DNA of 64,000 nt, taken from Chlamydiota bacterium (GTDB taxonomy: Bacteria > Chlamydiota > Chlamydiia > Chlamydiales > JAAKFR01). Numbering within the stretch: the stretch's first letter is position 1; each line of letters begins with the position of its first letter. Below are positions 17,059 to 25,144 of this stretch, piece after piece. The translations under genes were made by a program, and so were the position numbers. The notes under the pieces are model-generated. The model saw only the letters and a program-made list of their open reading frames with translations, ran no database searches and was not told the DNA's origin. The stretch lies in NCBI GenBank assembly GCA_021772465.1, contig JAJFLX010000011.1, positions 56,944 through 120,943 on the forward strand. Direction: 5' to 3'.

Positions 17059-17892
17059 TTAGTTCAAATTTTTCATGAATGACAAAATGCCATCTGTGAA
17101 TTCTTCAGGTGTACTAAGATGCGGGCAATGGCCTGATTTTTTAAGAATCTTGATACAAGTTTCTTCAATGCCATTTTTTATAAGGTGTTTTTTATATTCA
17201 GAGGAATTGATAAATCCATCATCTTCCCCTAAAATGTACATTAATGGAGCTGTAGAATTTTGTAGAATTAGTATTTCATCGATCCATTTTTCTTTTGGGA
17301 TAGATTCTCCTAAATATTTTCTAAAATTCGGATCTGTCTGCTTAATATCTTCTACCATTTGATCAAATCCTTGTGGATATTCCTTATTAAGTTTGACATA
17401 GGCGTTAGCAAGTTTTTGGATTTGTATATACGATAGATTTTTTTGAAAAAGCAAGTCTGCAGGAGCTTTAGGATACATTAGATTAAAAACTTGCTCGCTT
17501 GTCTTTGCTTGGAGGCTTCCAACTAATATAAGACCTTTTACTCCTCTTAAATTAGCAAGATTTCTAACCGCTGCATTTCCTCCAATGCTATTCCCAACGA
17601 TGACAAAATTTGTGAGATTGGCATGGTTTAAGAATTCCAGAAGAACTTTCGCTGTCCCATCAACACTGTAAAAAGGAAAGAATTTCTCATTTTGAATAGG
17701 ACTTGACAAGCCATGCCCCTGAAAATCTAGACAAACTATGTTAAACTGATTTTTTAGGTGATTGTTGATATGGTAAAATGATGCTGCTGATGAATGAAAA
17801 GAGTGTAAAAAAAGTATCGTATATGGGTGATTAGTTGGAGAAATGGAATAATGAATTCTTCCAAACTCCATCTCGATAAACTTTGAATCCAT
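17059..17892 (-). CDS. Alpha/beta-hydrolase
   Basis: A 277-residue alpha/beta-hydrolase-fold enzyme. The oxyanion-hole strand reads ILFLHSFHSSAASFYHI, and the nucleophile elbow is VIVGNSIGGNAAVRN (Ser in G-N-S-I-G). The acid is in MYILGEDDGFI and the catalytic His in LKKSGHCPHLSTPEEF. All three catalytic positions are therefore present. The start at 17892 has AGGAAA seven bases upstream; an in-frame TTG at 17916 is weaker. The DNA is clearly more A+T-rich than the chlamydial core. Substrate unknown. Confidence 0.85.
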   Translation of the reverse strand: MDSKFIEMEFGRIHYSISPTNHPYTILFLHSFHSSAASFYHINNHLKNQFNIVCLDFQGHGLSSPIQNEKFFPFYSVDGTAKVLLEFLNHANLTNFVIVGNSIGGNAAVRNLANLRGVKGLILVGSLQAKTSEQVFNLMYPKAPADLLFQKNLSYIQIQKLANAYVKLNKEYPQGFDQMVEDIKQTDPNFRKYLGESIPKEKWIDEILILQNSTAPLMYILGEDDGFINSSEYKKHLIKNGIEETCIKILKKSGHCPHLSTPEEFTDGILSFMKNLN

Positions 17893-17961
17893 CTGAAAAT
17901 TTCCTATGGCAAGCAACTTGTACCCGATAGACGGGGTGTATGCTATCAGATCTTCTTCAAA

Positions 17962-18264
17962 TTAGCTCAATCTTACGTTTAACCCAAGAGCAATAACCAA
18001 TGAAACGAGTGTATGCCATTTAGGGTTGCCGGTACCTGAAAGTGTTTTGTATAGACTTTCACGACCGACATGAGCCTTTTTTGCTAGAGCACCGATGCCG
18101 CCTTGTGCTTCAGCAACATTGCGAAGCGCCATCAAGAAGATGTGTTGAGACTCTTCATCGCCCTTAAGGCTTTCTTCCAAAGCCGCATTTAAGTAAGCAA
18201 CTGCCTCATCATGATCTTTGAGTTGCTCTATGAGAACATCTTGATACTTCTTACTTCTTGCCAT
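17962..18264 (-). CDS. HigA-like antitoxin (HTH addiction-module protein), orphaned
   Basis: A 100-residue antitoxin-type DNA-binding protein of the kind paired with HigB/RelE-like toxins. The N-terminal region LIEQLKDHDEAVAYLNAALE is typical, and the HTH reads AQGGIGALAKKAHVGRESLY followed by KTLSGTGNPKWHTL. The ATG at 18264 overlaps the end of the toxin remnant, as in intact modules. Because the toxin is broken, it survives as an orphan; it may still repress the operator at 18485. Confidence 0.88.
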   Translation of the reverse strand: MARSKKYQDVLIEQLKDHDEAVAYLNAALEESLKGDEESQHIFLMALRNVAEAQGGIGALAKKAHVGRESLYKTLSGTGNPKWHTLVSLVIALGLNVRLS

Positions 18265-18475
18265 AATAAACCCCAATTCCCGGACCGTAGTGAATACGAA
18301 GTTCACAAACACCTTCTTACAAGGTTTTGCAGTCTCCAAAATTCCCAAGTTTCAAACGGTCGAGTCGGGTTAAAATTTTAGCTCTTGTATGGATCTCTTT
18401 AATTCCCTTGATCCAATACTCAAAGGGGCGCTTCCCAGTTGCAGTTTCGTAGATTTCAATTTCGATCTCTTCCAT
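18251..18475 (-). pseudogene. HigB/RelE-type toxin pseudogene
   Basis: From ATG 18475 (GGAGG four bases upstream) the frame reads IYETATGKRPFEYWIKGIKE and LDRLKLGNFGDCKTL, then meets TAA at codon 53 (18319-18317). It continues in the same frame as EGVCELRIHYGPGIGVYYGKK to a second stop. These blocks are the core of phage-derived Gp49-like HigB toxins (about 100 residues). The product is thus interrupted by a nonsense codon and also lacks its usual C-terminal strand, so it should be inactive. Confidence 0.8.
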
Positions 18476-18484
18476 ATACCTCCA

Positions 18485-18504
18485 TTGTATCCTTTAGGAT
18501 ACAA
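18485..18504. promoter_or_regulatory. Palindromic operator of the higBA-like module
   Basis: TTGTATCC, four bases (TTTA), GGATACAA: a perfect 8-bp inverted repeat just upstream of the toxin ribosome site. Position and symmetry fit autoregulation by the antitoxin. Confidence 0.65.
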
Positions 18505-18805
18505 AATTTTCAAGTCGATTGTAAGCTATTAATTTTGATGGTTGAGAAAATCCAACCCAGTCAAAAGCTCGAAGTGAGTCAAGTAAGCGGTGTCTTTATT
18601 CTAAGTCTATTTTGAAATAAGTTCTGCCCCCCTACTTTACCATTTTTTGCGTAAGCTCACAAATTACAAAAAATCGATATCAAATTATTTTTTCTGAGCT
18701 CTGTGGGCATCGATAGAGTTAAACTATTAACATTAAAACACTTTACAATTTAGCTTTATTTGATATAATGATATTATTTTTCGTGTACTAAGAAGGATAA
18801 AATTA
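18505..18805. other. Gene-free stretch with a promoter for the following pseudogene
   Basis: Three hundred bases without coding sequence. At its right end TTTACA (18742-18747), 16 bp, and TATAAT (18764-18769) preceded by TGA form a strong extended -10 promoter. It is followed by AGGA shortly before ATG 18806. The rest shows no structure I can name. Confidence 0.5.
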
Positions 18806-19859
18806 ATGATTTCTTCTCCTGTATATTATTATCGGCAGTACAACGCGATATTCCCACTCTCCCCTCTCAAAAACTGAAAAGAGTTCAGAGTGTGTTTGCA
18901 GCCACGCTTCCTATTTTGAGTTTTATCTCACCCGCTCGGACACCCCTATCGATCGGCCTCGGAACTTTAAGAAGCATTACGCACCTTCAAAGCATTATGG
19001 GAGGAATTCAACAAAAGAACCTTTCCAAATCTTCTATAAGTAGTGTTCAATTTTTACTTAGTCTATCTGCTGTGGCATTAGTAATAACTTCTCTAACTAC
19101 CCCCTACTTTAATTCTTCAATTGGTCTTTTGTTATTTAGCGTCGATGATGTTATTGGTTCTGCTATCGGTCTTTTAAAAGCAGTACAATCCAAAAATGGA
19201 CTAAAATCTGAAGAAAAAAAACAGATTGCTGAAAGCATAGCTCATTTAATTTCATCATTGTTATACATTGCTTTTATAGCATCTGGTCATATAGAAATAT
19301 TAGCAACTTGCATGCTTCTTCAAATAGTTTTCAATTATACAAGGCAAACGAGGAATTTAAAAAAGGACACTATATTGAAGGCGCTTGTCATTTAATAACT
19401 TCTTCTCTTACTCTTTCCAAGGTTATTCCTCAAATCAGGGTGACTGAGTGGAAATGGAAAAACCATCCTATCCTCGAAGGTGAGTTGTGCCGTGATAAAA
19501 GAGGGTTTGTCTACGTTAAAGTAAAAGATGAGATGGTTTTTGAGTTGAATAAGCTCTTTGGCGACAGTTCATTGCCTCCTTATTTTGGTCGAGGTAAATA
19601 CGGCGCTCACATCACTGTCATTCCTGTCGGGGAGCTGGGTAAAGATATCCCTATCTCTGAAATCGGTAAAACGATAAAATTCAATATTTCATTCTACGAC
19701 TCATTAAAACCGCATGAATTCAAAGGTGTAGATAAGGTATCGTTTTTATCGCTTACTGCTCCAGAGCTCGATTCTTTAAGAGCTAAATACGGTTTGACAC
19801 CTAAAGTACATGGTAGTCACGATTTTCATGTAACATTTGGATTAAACTATGAAAATTAA
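18806..19859 (+). pseudogene. Frameshifted membrane protein with a 2H-phosphoesterase-like C-terminal domain
   Basis: A good promoter and ribosome site lead to ATG 18806, but that frame ends after about 19 codons. The coding pattern continues in another frame (VQRDIPTLPSQKLKRVQ, then a frame to 19395) and shifts again near 19320 into the frame ending at 19859. The middle part has several hydrophobic helices (VQFLLSLSAVALVITSL, LISSLLYIAFIASGHIEIL). Next comes LYKANEEFKKGHYIEGACHL, a motif I associate with chlamydial proteins. The last part carries GAHITVIP and, 73 residues later, DFHVTFG, the paired H-x-T motifs of 2H phosphoesterases. Read whole, it is one gene of about 350 codons with two frameshifts. 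Confidence 0.6.
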
Positions 19860-19864
19860 CACAT

Positions 19865-19884
19865 CTCAATTTAATCAAATTGAG
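19865..19884. repeat. Perfect hairpin after the 2H-type gene
   Basis: CTCAATTT, four bases, AAATTGAG starts six bases after the stop codon. No T run follows, so it may be a weak or factor-assisted terminator. The remaining 180 bases to nudC hold a TATAAT box at 19996-20001 without a clear -35. Confidence 0.4.
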
Positions 19885-20067
19885 GCTGTTATCCCACTTT
19901 TAGATCCGCATTTACAAATCATCTCACCTCGATCCTGATGTCACTCTCAAATGAATCTGGAGGTGAAAAATAAGGCGCCCAATAAAGGGAGTCTTTATAA
20001 TATGTCTGGTACAGCAACAGAAAGTTTTTTCTGAGAAAAAATTTTACAGACTAGATGTTACATAACC

Positions 20068-20898
20068 ATGATAAATATTCCATTTGCCTCCCCTGAAGAC
20101 TTTACCAGCGCCTTGCATCCGTCAGGTGAAGGGAAAATGCGTTGGTTTATTTTTTCCAAAGAGCAATTGCTTACAACTGATGAGGGAAAGGATATTCCAG
20201 ATCAGATCGATTTCATTTTAAAAAGAAAAATTTATGTGGGCACCTTAGCGGGCCAGCATGTTTTTGCGGGCGAAGCAGAAGAATTGCAGCAGATTCCACC
20301 GGGTTTGCTTTGGAGCAACCTAAGAGCGCTCTTCGGAATCCTTAGTGAAGAGTATTACGCAATCGCGGGTCGCGCCATGCAATTACTTAGCTGGGATCGC
20401 TTGCACCAGTACTGCGGAAGTTGTGGAAGTGCGATGTGTATCCGAGAAACTGAGCGTTGCAGAGAATGTCTTTCATGTGGACATCTTGCATTCCCAAAAC
20501 TCGCCCCAGCAATAATGGCACTAGTCAAAAGAGAAAATAAAATTCTTCTGGCTCGAGGGCCACATTTTCCGGAGAAATGCTATAGCGTATTAGCAGGTTA
20601 TGTCGATCCAGGTGAAACGCTAGAACAATGTGTCACTCGTGAGGTGCTTGAAGAGGTTGGAGTTAAGGTAAAAAATGTTTGCTATTTTGGCAGCCAGCCG
20701 TGGCCCTTTTCACAATCTCTCATGGTTGCATTTACCTGTGACTGGGAAGAAGGAGAGATTTCTATCGACCCTCTAGAATTAACAGATGCAGGTTGGTTTG
20801 ATCACACCAATCTGCCTCAATTACCACCTCGTTTGAGTATGGCTCGAATGCTTATTGATGCCTCCTCTAGCATCAATACCGGTCGGATAGTGTTTTAA
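20068..20898 (+). CDS. nudC: NADH pyrophosphatase / NAD-cap hydrolase
   Basis: A 276-residue Nudix enzyme that cleaves NADH, and in other bacteria removes NAD caps from RNA. The order of parts is that of NudC: an N-terminal domain, then a zinc ribbon (YCGSCGSAM ... CRECLSCGH). The Nudix box GYVDPGETLEQCVTREVLEE with the REx2EE core follows, then the NudC-specific SQPWPFSQSLM motif for NADH recognition. Single gene, followed after 20 bases by the ABC-F gene. Confidence 0.95.
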   Translation: MINIPFASPEDFTSALHPSGEGKMRWFIFSKEQLLTTDEGKDIPDQIDFILKRKIYVGTLAGQHVFAGEAEELQQIPPGLLWSNLRALFGILSEEYYAIAGRAMQLLSWDRLHQYCGSCGSAMCIRETERCRECLSCGHLAFPKLAPAIMALVKRENKILLARGPHFPEKCYSVLAGYVDPGETLEQCVTREVLEEVGVKVKNVCYFGSQPWPFSQSLMVAFTCDWEEGEISIDPLELTDAGWFDHTNLPQLPPRLSMARMLIDASSSINTGRIVF

Positions 20899-20918
20899 AA
20901 GGAAAATTGTGCTAGAAT

Positions 20919-22616
20919 ATGAGCATGTCGCTGCTTCTAAACACCCAAGAGATTTCAAAATCGTTTGGCTCACGCTCCCTCTTTGAAAATCTCTCCTTGA
21001 GCCTCTTTACTGGCAATCGCGTCGGTTTGATCGGTCCCAATGGAGTTGGAAAGTCCACTCTTTTGAAAATCTTAGCGGGACTTGAAGCGCCCGATTCAGG
21101 AACCATGGCCCTAAAACGGGACCTAAAAATAGGGTATGTGGCTCAATCCCAAGATTTTCCAGACAGCCCTCCCCTCTCTTTGATTCAAGAGCAAACTAGC
21201 TCCAATCACCTCGCCGAGATGTGGCTCTCCAAACTCGGATTCCAAGGAGAAGAGAGGTCGGCAGCAGAGCTTTCTGGAGGGTGGAAAAAAAGACTCGCTA
21301 TTGCCCTAGAGCTAGCTAAAGAACCCGACCTGCTCCTTCTCGATGAGCCGACAAACCACCTCGACCTCGAAGCTGTAGTATGGCTCGAGAACTTCTTACT
21401 GCGAGAAGTCCCGACATTTATTTTGGTCAGCCACGACCGTGTTTTTTTACAAAAAATGACCAACCGAACGGTCGAAATCAACCGGACCTATCCGGAGGGA
21501 ATCTTCTCTATCGATGGAAATTTTGAGCATTTTACTCAAAAAAAAAGGGAGTTCCTCGAAGGACAGCTACAAAAAGAACGCTCCGTTGCTACAAAAGTGC
21601 GTAAAGAGACCGAATGGCTGCGGCAAACGCCCAAAGCACGCACCTCAAAATCGCAAGCACGAATCGATCAAGCCTCTGAGATTTTTTCCGAGCACTCCGA
21701 TTTGAAAGAGCGTAATGCCGAGGTTCAAGCCAAAATTGAGTTCGTCTCCTCCCAAAAAAAGACACGCAAGTTGCTAGTAGCTAAAAACCTAGCTTTCGAG
21801 CCCCTCTTTCGCAATTTGGATATCACCCTCTCGCCAGGAACTCGGCTCGGACTTGTAGGATCCAACGGGTGTGGAAAAACAACGCTCCTTCGTCTGCTAG
21901 CTCAAGAGCTGGAGCCGAGCCAAGGGACGATAAAGCAAGCAGACTCCCTTAAAATTGTCTACTTTGACCAACACCGCGCAAAGCTCCCTCTCGATCTGAC
22001 GCTACGTGAAGCCCTCTCGCCAAATGGGGATTATGTCAACTTTAGAGGCTCACCTATCCACGTAAACGGGTGGTGTAAACGCTTTCTTTTCTCCCCTGAT
22101 TTGCTAGGGATGCCCCTCAAGGCTCTTTCAGGTGGCGAAAGAGCCCGAATCACCATCGCCCATTTAATGCTCCAGCCAGCAGATATCCTGCTCCTAGATG
22201 AGCCCACCAATGATCTCGATATTCCAACACTTGAAACCCTGGAAGAGAATTTGATCTCCTTCCCCGGGGCAGTTGTTTTGATCACGCACGATCGTTGCCT
22301 ACTCGAACGGTGCTGCACAAAGTTTCTCTCCATTAAAGAAGGGAAGTTTTTCTCTCAACTCAAAGAGTGGCGTGAAGAGCCCAGAAAAACCCTCCCCATA
22401 CCTAAAAAACCAGCCGCTCCCTCCTCTCGGAAAAAATCTGAGGGGAAAAAAATTGAAAAAAAGATCGACCAAGCTGAAACCCATCTCGCCTCTTTAAAAG
22501 AACAACTCGAAACAGATAACGTAGAAAAACTTCAAGCCCTCTGCCAAGAGATCGCAGAGCTCGAGAGAGAGATAGAAAGCCACTATGAGGCCTGGGCAGC
22601 GGCTAACGAAATCTAA
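20919..22616 (+). CDS. uup: ABC-F family ATPase (Uup-like)
   Basis: A 565-residue soluble protein with two ABC ATPase domains and no membrane segment. Domain 1 has GPNGVGKSTLLKIL, the signature LSGGWKKRLAIALELA and LLLDEPTNHLD. Domain 2 has GSNGCGKTTLLRLL, LSGGERARITIAHLM and LLLDEPTNDLD. A charged linker separates them, and a coiled-coil C-terminal tail (LKEQLETDNVEKLQALCQEI) is the Uup hallmark. ABC-F proteins act on ribosomes or on DNA integrity rather than in transport. The gene symbol is given from this architecture. Confidence 0.9.
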   Translation: MSMSLLLNTQEISKSFGSRSLFENLSLSLFTGNRVGLIGPNGVGKSTLLKILAGLEAPDSGTMALKRDLKIGYVAQSQDFPDSPPLSLIQEQTSSNHLAEMWLSKLGFQGEERSAAELSGGWKKRLAIALELAKEPDLLLLDEPTNHLDLEAVVWLENFLLREVPTFILVSHDRVFLQKMTNRTVEINRTYPEGIFSIDGNFEHFTQKKREFLEGQLQKERSVATKVRKETEWLRQTPKARTSKSQARIDQASEIFSEHSDLKERNAEVQAKIEFVSSQKKTRKLLVAKNLAFEPLFRNLDITLSPGTRLGLVGSNGCGKTTLLRLLAQELEPSQGTIKQADSLKIVYFDQHRAKLPLDLTLREALSPNGDYVNFRGSPIHVNGWCKRFLFSPDLLGMPLKALSGGERARITIAHLMLQPADILLLDEPTNDLDIPTLETLEENLISFPGAVVLITHDRCLLERCCTKFLSIKEGKFFSQLKEWREEPRKTLPIPKKPAAPSSRKKSEGKKIEKKIDQAETHLASLKEQLETDNVEKLQALCQEIAELEREIESHYEAWAAANEI

Positions 22617-22618
22617 TC

Positions 22619-22646
22619 TTGCCCTGTTTTATCGACGTAGTATAAT
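22619..22646 (+). promoter_or_regulatory. Promoter with consensus -10 before the 22655 gene
   Basis: TTGCCC (22619-22624), 16 bp, TATAAT (22641-22646). The expected transcript start is near 22653, only one or two bases from the ATG at 22655, so the message would be almost leaderless. Confidence 0.5.
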
Positions 22647-22654
22647 TTGACGCC

Positions 22655-23239
22655 ATGCAGTTTGACTTTTCTAACTTGAGCCAAAGAGAGCTCCGCATCC
22701 GGCGTTATTGGCGAAACTTCTTTTTCGCCTTCCATGCCGCCTTCTTCCTCATCCTGGTGATTGCCCTCTCTTTTTATATGAGTTTTGAGTGCGCTCCTGA
22801 ACACCGCTCTTACCTCATGGTACGCGCCTCTCTATTTCTCGCGCTCTACTTACTCCCAAACTATATCTTCTACAGATGCGCCTACAAGCGAGCAGGCACT
22901 CGCCTCCTCACATGCTTTCTTTATCTCTTTTCGGGAGCCATTGCGGCGGGTGCCCTTCTGTTTATCACATCGACCTTTCCCTACTTTCTCGTGACAGATG
23001 CGATCTTGATCTCCATGTACACGACATTCTATTACTTGAGCTGGAGGCTTCGCTCGATCAATGATAAACTGGTCCACACAGCGATCTACCCTGAAGAGTA
23101 CCTCGACAAAACAAACCAGCTCCAGCCTCTTCTCGAAGAAGAGGATCTTAAGGCCCTATATCGCAATCTGTTAGATCATTGGCCACAATACAAAAAACGA
23201 TCCTCTTATCTCTACCAACGCGCCAGAAAACAGAAATGA
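22655..23239 (+). CDS. Hypothetical polytopic membrane protein
   Basis: A 194-residue protein with about four hydrophobic helices (FFFAFHAAFFLILVIALSFY, ASLFLALYLLPNYIFY, LFSGAIAAGALLFITSTFPY, FLVTDAILISMYTTFYYLSW). A charged cytoplasmic C-terminus rich in Leu and Glu follows. No family is recognised. Its stop overlaps the start of tag (ATGA), so the two genes are translationally coupled, though a functional link is not obvious. The start codon sits immediately behind a consensus -10 box with no ribosome site between. Confidence 0.7.
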   Translation: MQFDFSNLSQRELRIRRYWRNFFFAFHAAFFLILVIALSFYMSFECAPEHRSYLMVRASLFLALYLLPNYIFYRCAYKRAGTRLLTCFLYLFSGAIAAGALLFITSTFPYFLVTDAILISMYTTFYYLSWRLRSINDKLVHTAIYPEEYLDKTNQLQPLLEEEDLKALYRNLLDHWPQYKKRSSYLYQRARKQK

Positions 23240-23796
23240 CATCGCGCTGTTTTGGAAATGGGGTAGGCAAAGAGTTTTACGCAGACTATCACGACAACGA
23301 GTGGGGCGTTCCGATCCACTGCGACTTCAAACTCTTTGAACTACTTATCTTAGAGGGCGCGCAAGCCGGATTAAGCTGGGAGCTAATTCTCAAAAAGCGG
23401 CGGGCCTACAGAGAGCTTTTTCTCCAGTTTGACCCCAAAAAAGTAGCTGCAATGAGTGATGAGAAGCTCGATCAGCTCAAAGAAAATTCCCGTATTATTC
23501 GCAATCGACAGAAAATCTATGCAGCAAGACAAAATGCCCGAGTCTTTTTGAAAATCCAACAAGAATTTGACTCCTTCGATACCTACCTCTGGAAATATGT
23601 TGAGGGAAGACCCCTAGTAAACAAATGGCATACACTTTCTGAGGTGCCATGTGAAACACCCATGAGCCGGGAAATTTCCAAAGATTTGAAAAATAGAGGC
23701 ATGGCCTTTGTGGGGCCTACAATTCTCTACTCTTATCTTCAAGCTGTTGGGGTGGTTGATGATCACCTGGTGAGCTGCTGGAAGCGGGAGGGGTAA
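23236..23796 (+). CDS. tag: DNA-3-methyladenine glycosylase I
   Basis: Base-excision repair enzyme that removes 3-methyladenine. The 186-residue length fits. Typical segments are YADYHDNEWGVPIHCDFKLF, the EGAQAGLSWELILKKRRAYR block with the substrate-pocket Glu and Trp, NRQKIYAARQNA, and the C-terminal GMAFVGPTILYSYLQAVGVV-DDH, which carries zinc-binding residues. The canonical N-terminal Cys is in SRCFG. The ATG at 23236 overlaps the preceding stop codon. The 3' end overlaps the convergent lipoprotein gene by 80 bases. Confidence 0.95.
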   Translation: MTSRCFGNGVGKEFYADYHDNEWGVPIHCDFKLFELLILEGAQAGLSWELILKKRRAYRELFLQFDPKKVAAMSDEKLDQLKENSRIIRNRQKIYAARQNARVFLKIQQEFDSFDTYLWKYVEGRPLVNKWHTLSEVPCETPMSREISKDLKNRGMAFVGPTILYSYLQAVGVVDDHLVSCWKREG

Positions 23797-24553
23797 AGTA
23801 GTAGAGGCACTTCCCATCGGCTAGATAAGTTGTCTTACGAAACTCCTCCTCCACGCCGGCCTCCTCAACAGCATCAAGAACCAGCGAATAGTACCCAGGG
23901 ATCGGTGTGATATCATCTCTAAGATAAGCTTGATCTTTAACAGCATATGCATAAGCGATCTGAGGCTCACTTTTGCCCGCTACCGTTATTTTTATAGGGA
24001 CGAGGTTGTAGTGCGCCTCGCGGATACGCCCTTTTACAAAATCCTCGCGGCCCAACTGGTAGAGAGCCCCATTGAAATAGTAGCCAGGATTCTCCTGAAT
24101 ATTGAGAAGACCCCATGCATCGGCAGGATCATCAGCTCGGCGCCTTTGGCTCTCACCGGGGGGAATGACATTAAAAATCCTTTGAAAATCCCACCCAGTG
24201 ACAGGCGTAAAAGTTTCGATCGTCTCTGGCTCAAAAGTCTCGGCAGCTGATTTTTTGTTAAGTAAACTCCCATACCCTATGATGGGGACTCGGTTCGTTC
24301 CAAGAGCCTGAGTGATTTCATAGAAGATTTGATTCGATTCCACCGCGACATTTTTTTGAATCTCATCTCTCTCCACTTGGGAAACTCCTGCTGCGTAGTA
24401 CCGAGGCACAAGAGGGTTGTAGGGATACTCCTTGTGTTCTGATACAGCTGCAAGAGAAGGCGCCTCTTTGAGAGGGATACACTCCTGCTTGTTTTTAGAA
24501 AGACACCCCGCAAGGGATGAAAAACAGCAGAGAATGAAAAGAATGACCGTCAT
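23717..24553 (-). CDS. Lipoprotein with a gamma-glutamylcyclotransferase-like fold
   Basis: A 278-residue exported lipoprotein: a hydrophobic N-terminus ends in SSLAGC, a lipobox. The segment RVPIIGYGSLLNKKSA carries the (F/Y)GSL motif that opens the GGCT/BtrG-like fold, and later GYYFNGALYQLGREDFVKGR and YYSLVLDAVEEAG fit its following strands and the region of the catalytic Glu. Substrate unknown. Its start overlaps the carbonic anhydrase stop by four bases, placing it last in the efflux-pump cluster. The C-terminal 25 residues are low-complexity and antisense to tag. Confidence 0.7.
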   Translation of the reverse strand: MTVILFILCCFSSLAGCLSKNKQECIPLKEAPSLAAVSEHKEYPYNPLVPRYYAAGVSQVERDEIQKNVAVESNQIFYEITQALGTNRVPIIGYGSLLNKKSAAETFEPETIETFTPVTGWDFQRIFNVIPPGESQRRRADDPADAWGLLNIQENPGYYFNGALYQLGREDFVKGRIREAHYNLVPIKITVAGKSEPQIAYAYAVKDQAYLRDDITPIPGYYSLVLDAVEEAGVEEEFRKTTYLADGKCLYYFTPPASSSSPGDHQPPQQLEDKSREL

Positions 24554-25140
24554 AGACCAAACGTCACTTTTCCAGAATCAAAATCGTAGTAAGCCCCCAC
24601 GACGTTGAGTTCACCCTCTTCAATTCGATCTTTCAGAAGAGGATGTGTTTTGAGCACCTTGATCTGATTGCGTACGTTCTGCATCACAGCCTCCTTGAGC
24701 GAATGAGTAGAAGCGACTGCTGGCTCTATGATCGTGGCGATAGTACCCAATTCCTTCTCTCCATCATGATCTATCACGGCCTCAACAGCGCCGCAATGTT
24801 GATGACCCATGACTACAAGAAGCCCAACGTGCAAAAAATTGCTCGCAAAATCGAGACTTTCTAACACGCCAGGAGTCGCAACATTCCCAGCAACGCGCAC
24901 GACAAAAAGATCGCCTAGTCCCTGATCAAAAATAATCTCGGGAGGAACTCGAGAGTCGGAACAAGAGAGAACAGCGCAAAAAGGACTTTGCGATGCAGCG
25001 TGCTCTTCATGCCCGAGCTCTTTGCTGACAAATCGAGCATTGCCGGCTTTTAATTTTTCAATGGCATCGCCAAAAAGCGGTCCACTCAAAACGATTGCTC
25101 CTACAACTAGACTTACAACCCACCTATTACATCCGATCAT
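24550..25140 (-). CDS. Beta-class carbonic anhydrase, probably exported
   Basis: A 196-residue zinc enzyme that interconverts CO2 and bicarbonate. Zinc ligands and the catalytic dyad are visible: CAVLSCSDSRVPPE (Cys and the Asp-Arg pair) and VMGHQHCGAVEA (His and Cys). The first 25 residues (CNRWVVSLVVGAIVLSGPLF) look like a signal peptide, so action in the periplasm is inferred. The start at 25140 has GGAGG eight bases upstream and lies four bases after the stop of the outer-membrane efflux gene. The frame continues to 25194 but would overlap that gene. Confidence 0.92.
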   Translation of the reverse strand: MIGCNRWVVSLVVGAIVLSGPLFGDAIEKLKAGNARFVSKELGHEEHAASQSPFCAVLSCSDSRVPPEIIFDQGLGDLFVVRVAGNVATPGVLESLDFASNFLHVGLLVVMGHQHCGAVEAVIDHDGEKELGTIATIIEPAVASTHSLKEAVMQNVRNQIKVLKTHPLLKDRIEEGELNVVGAYYDFDSGKVTFGL

Positions 25141-25144
25141 CTCT

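Noticed and set aside
10790..18500. CRISPR array or phage structural genes in the accessory region
   Set aside because: No regularly spaced repeats, no Cas-like proteins and no capsid, portal or terminase genes are visible here or elsewhere in the window.
19308..19859. Independent gene from TTG 19308
   Set aside because: Its first residues have no ribosome site, and the sequence continues the upstream frame's protein across a frameshift, so it is treated as part of one broken gene.
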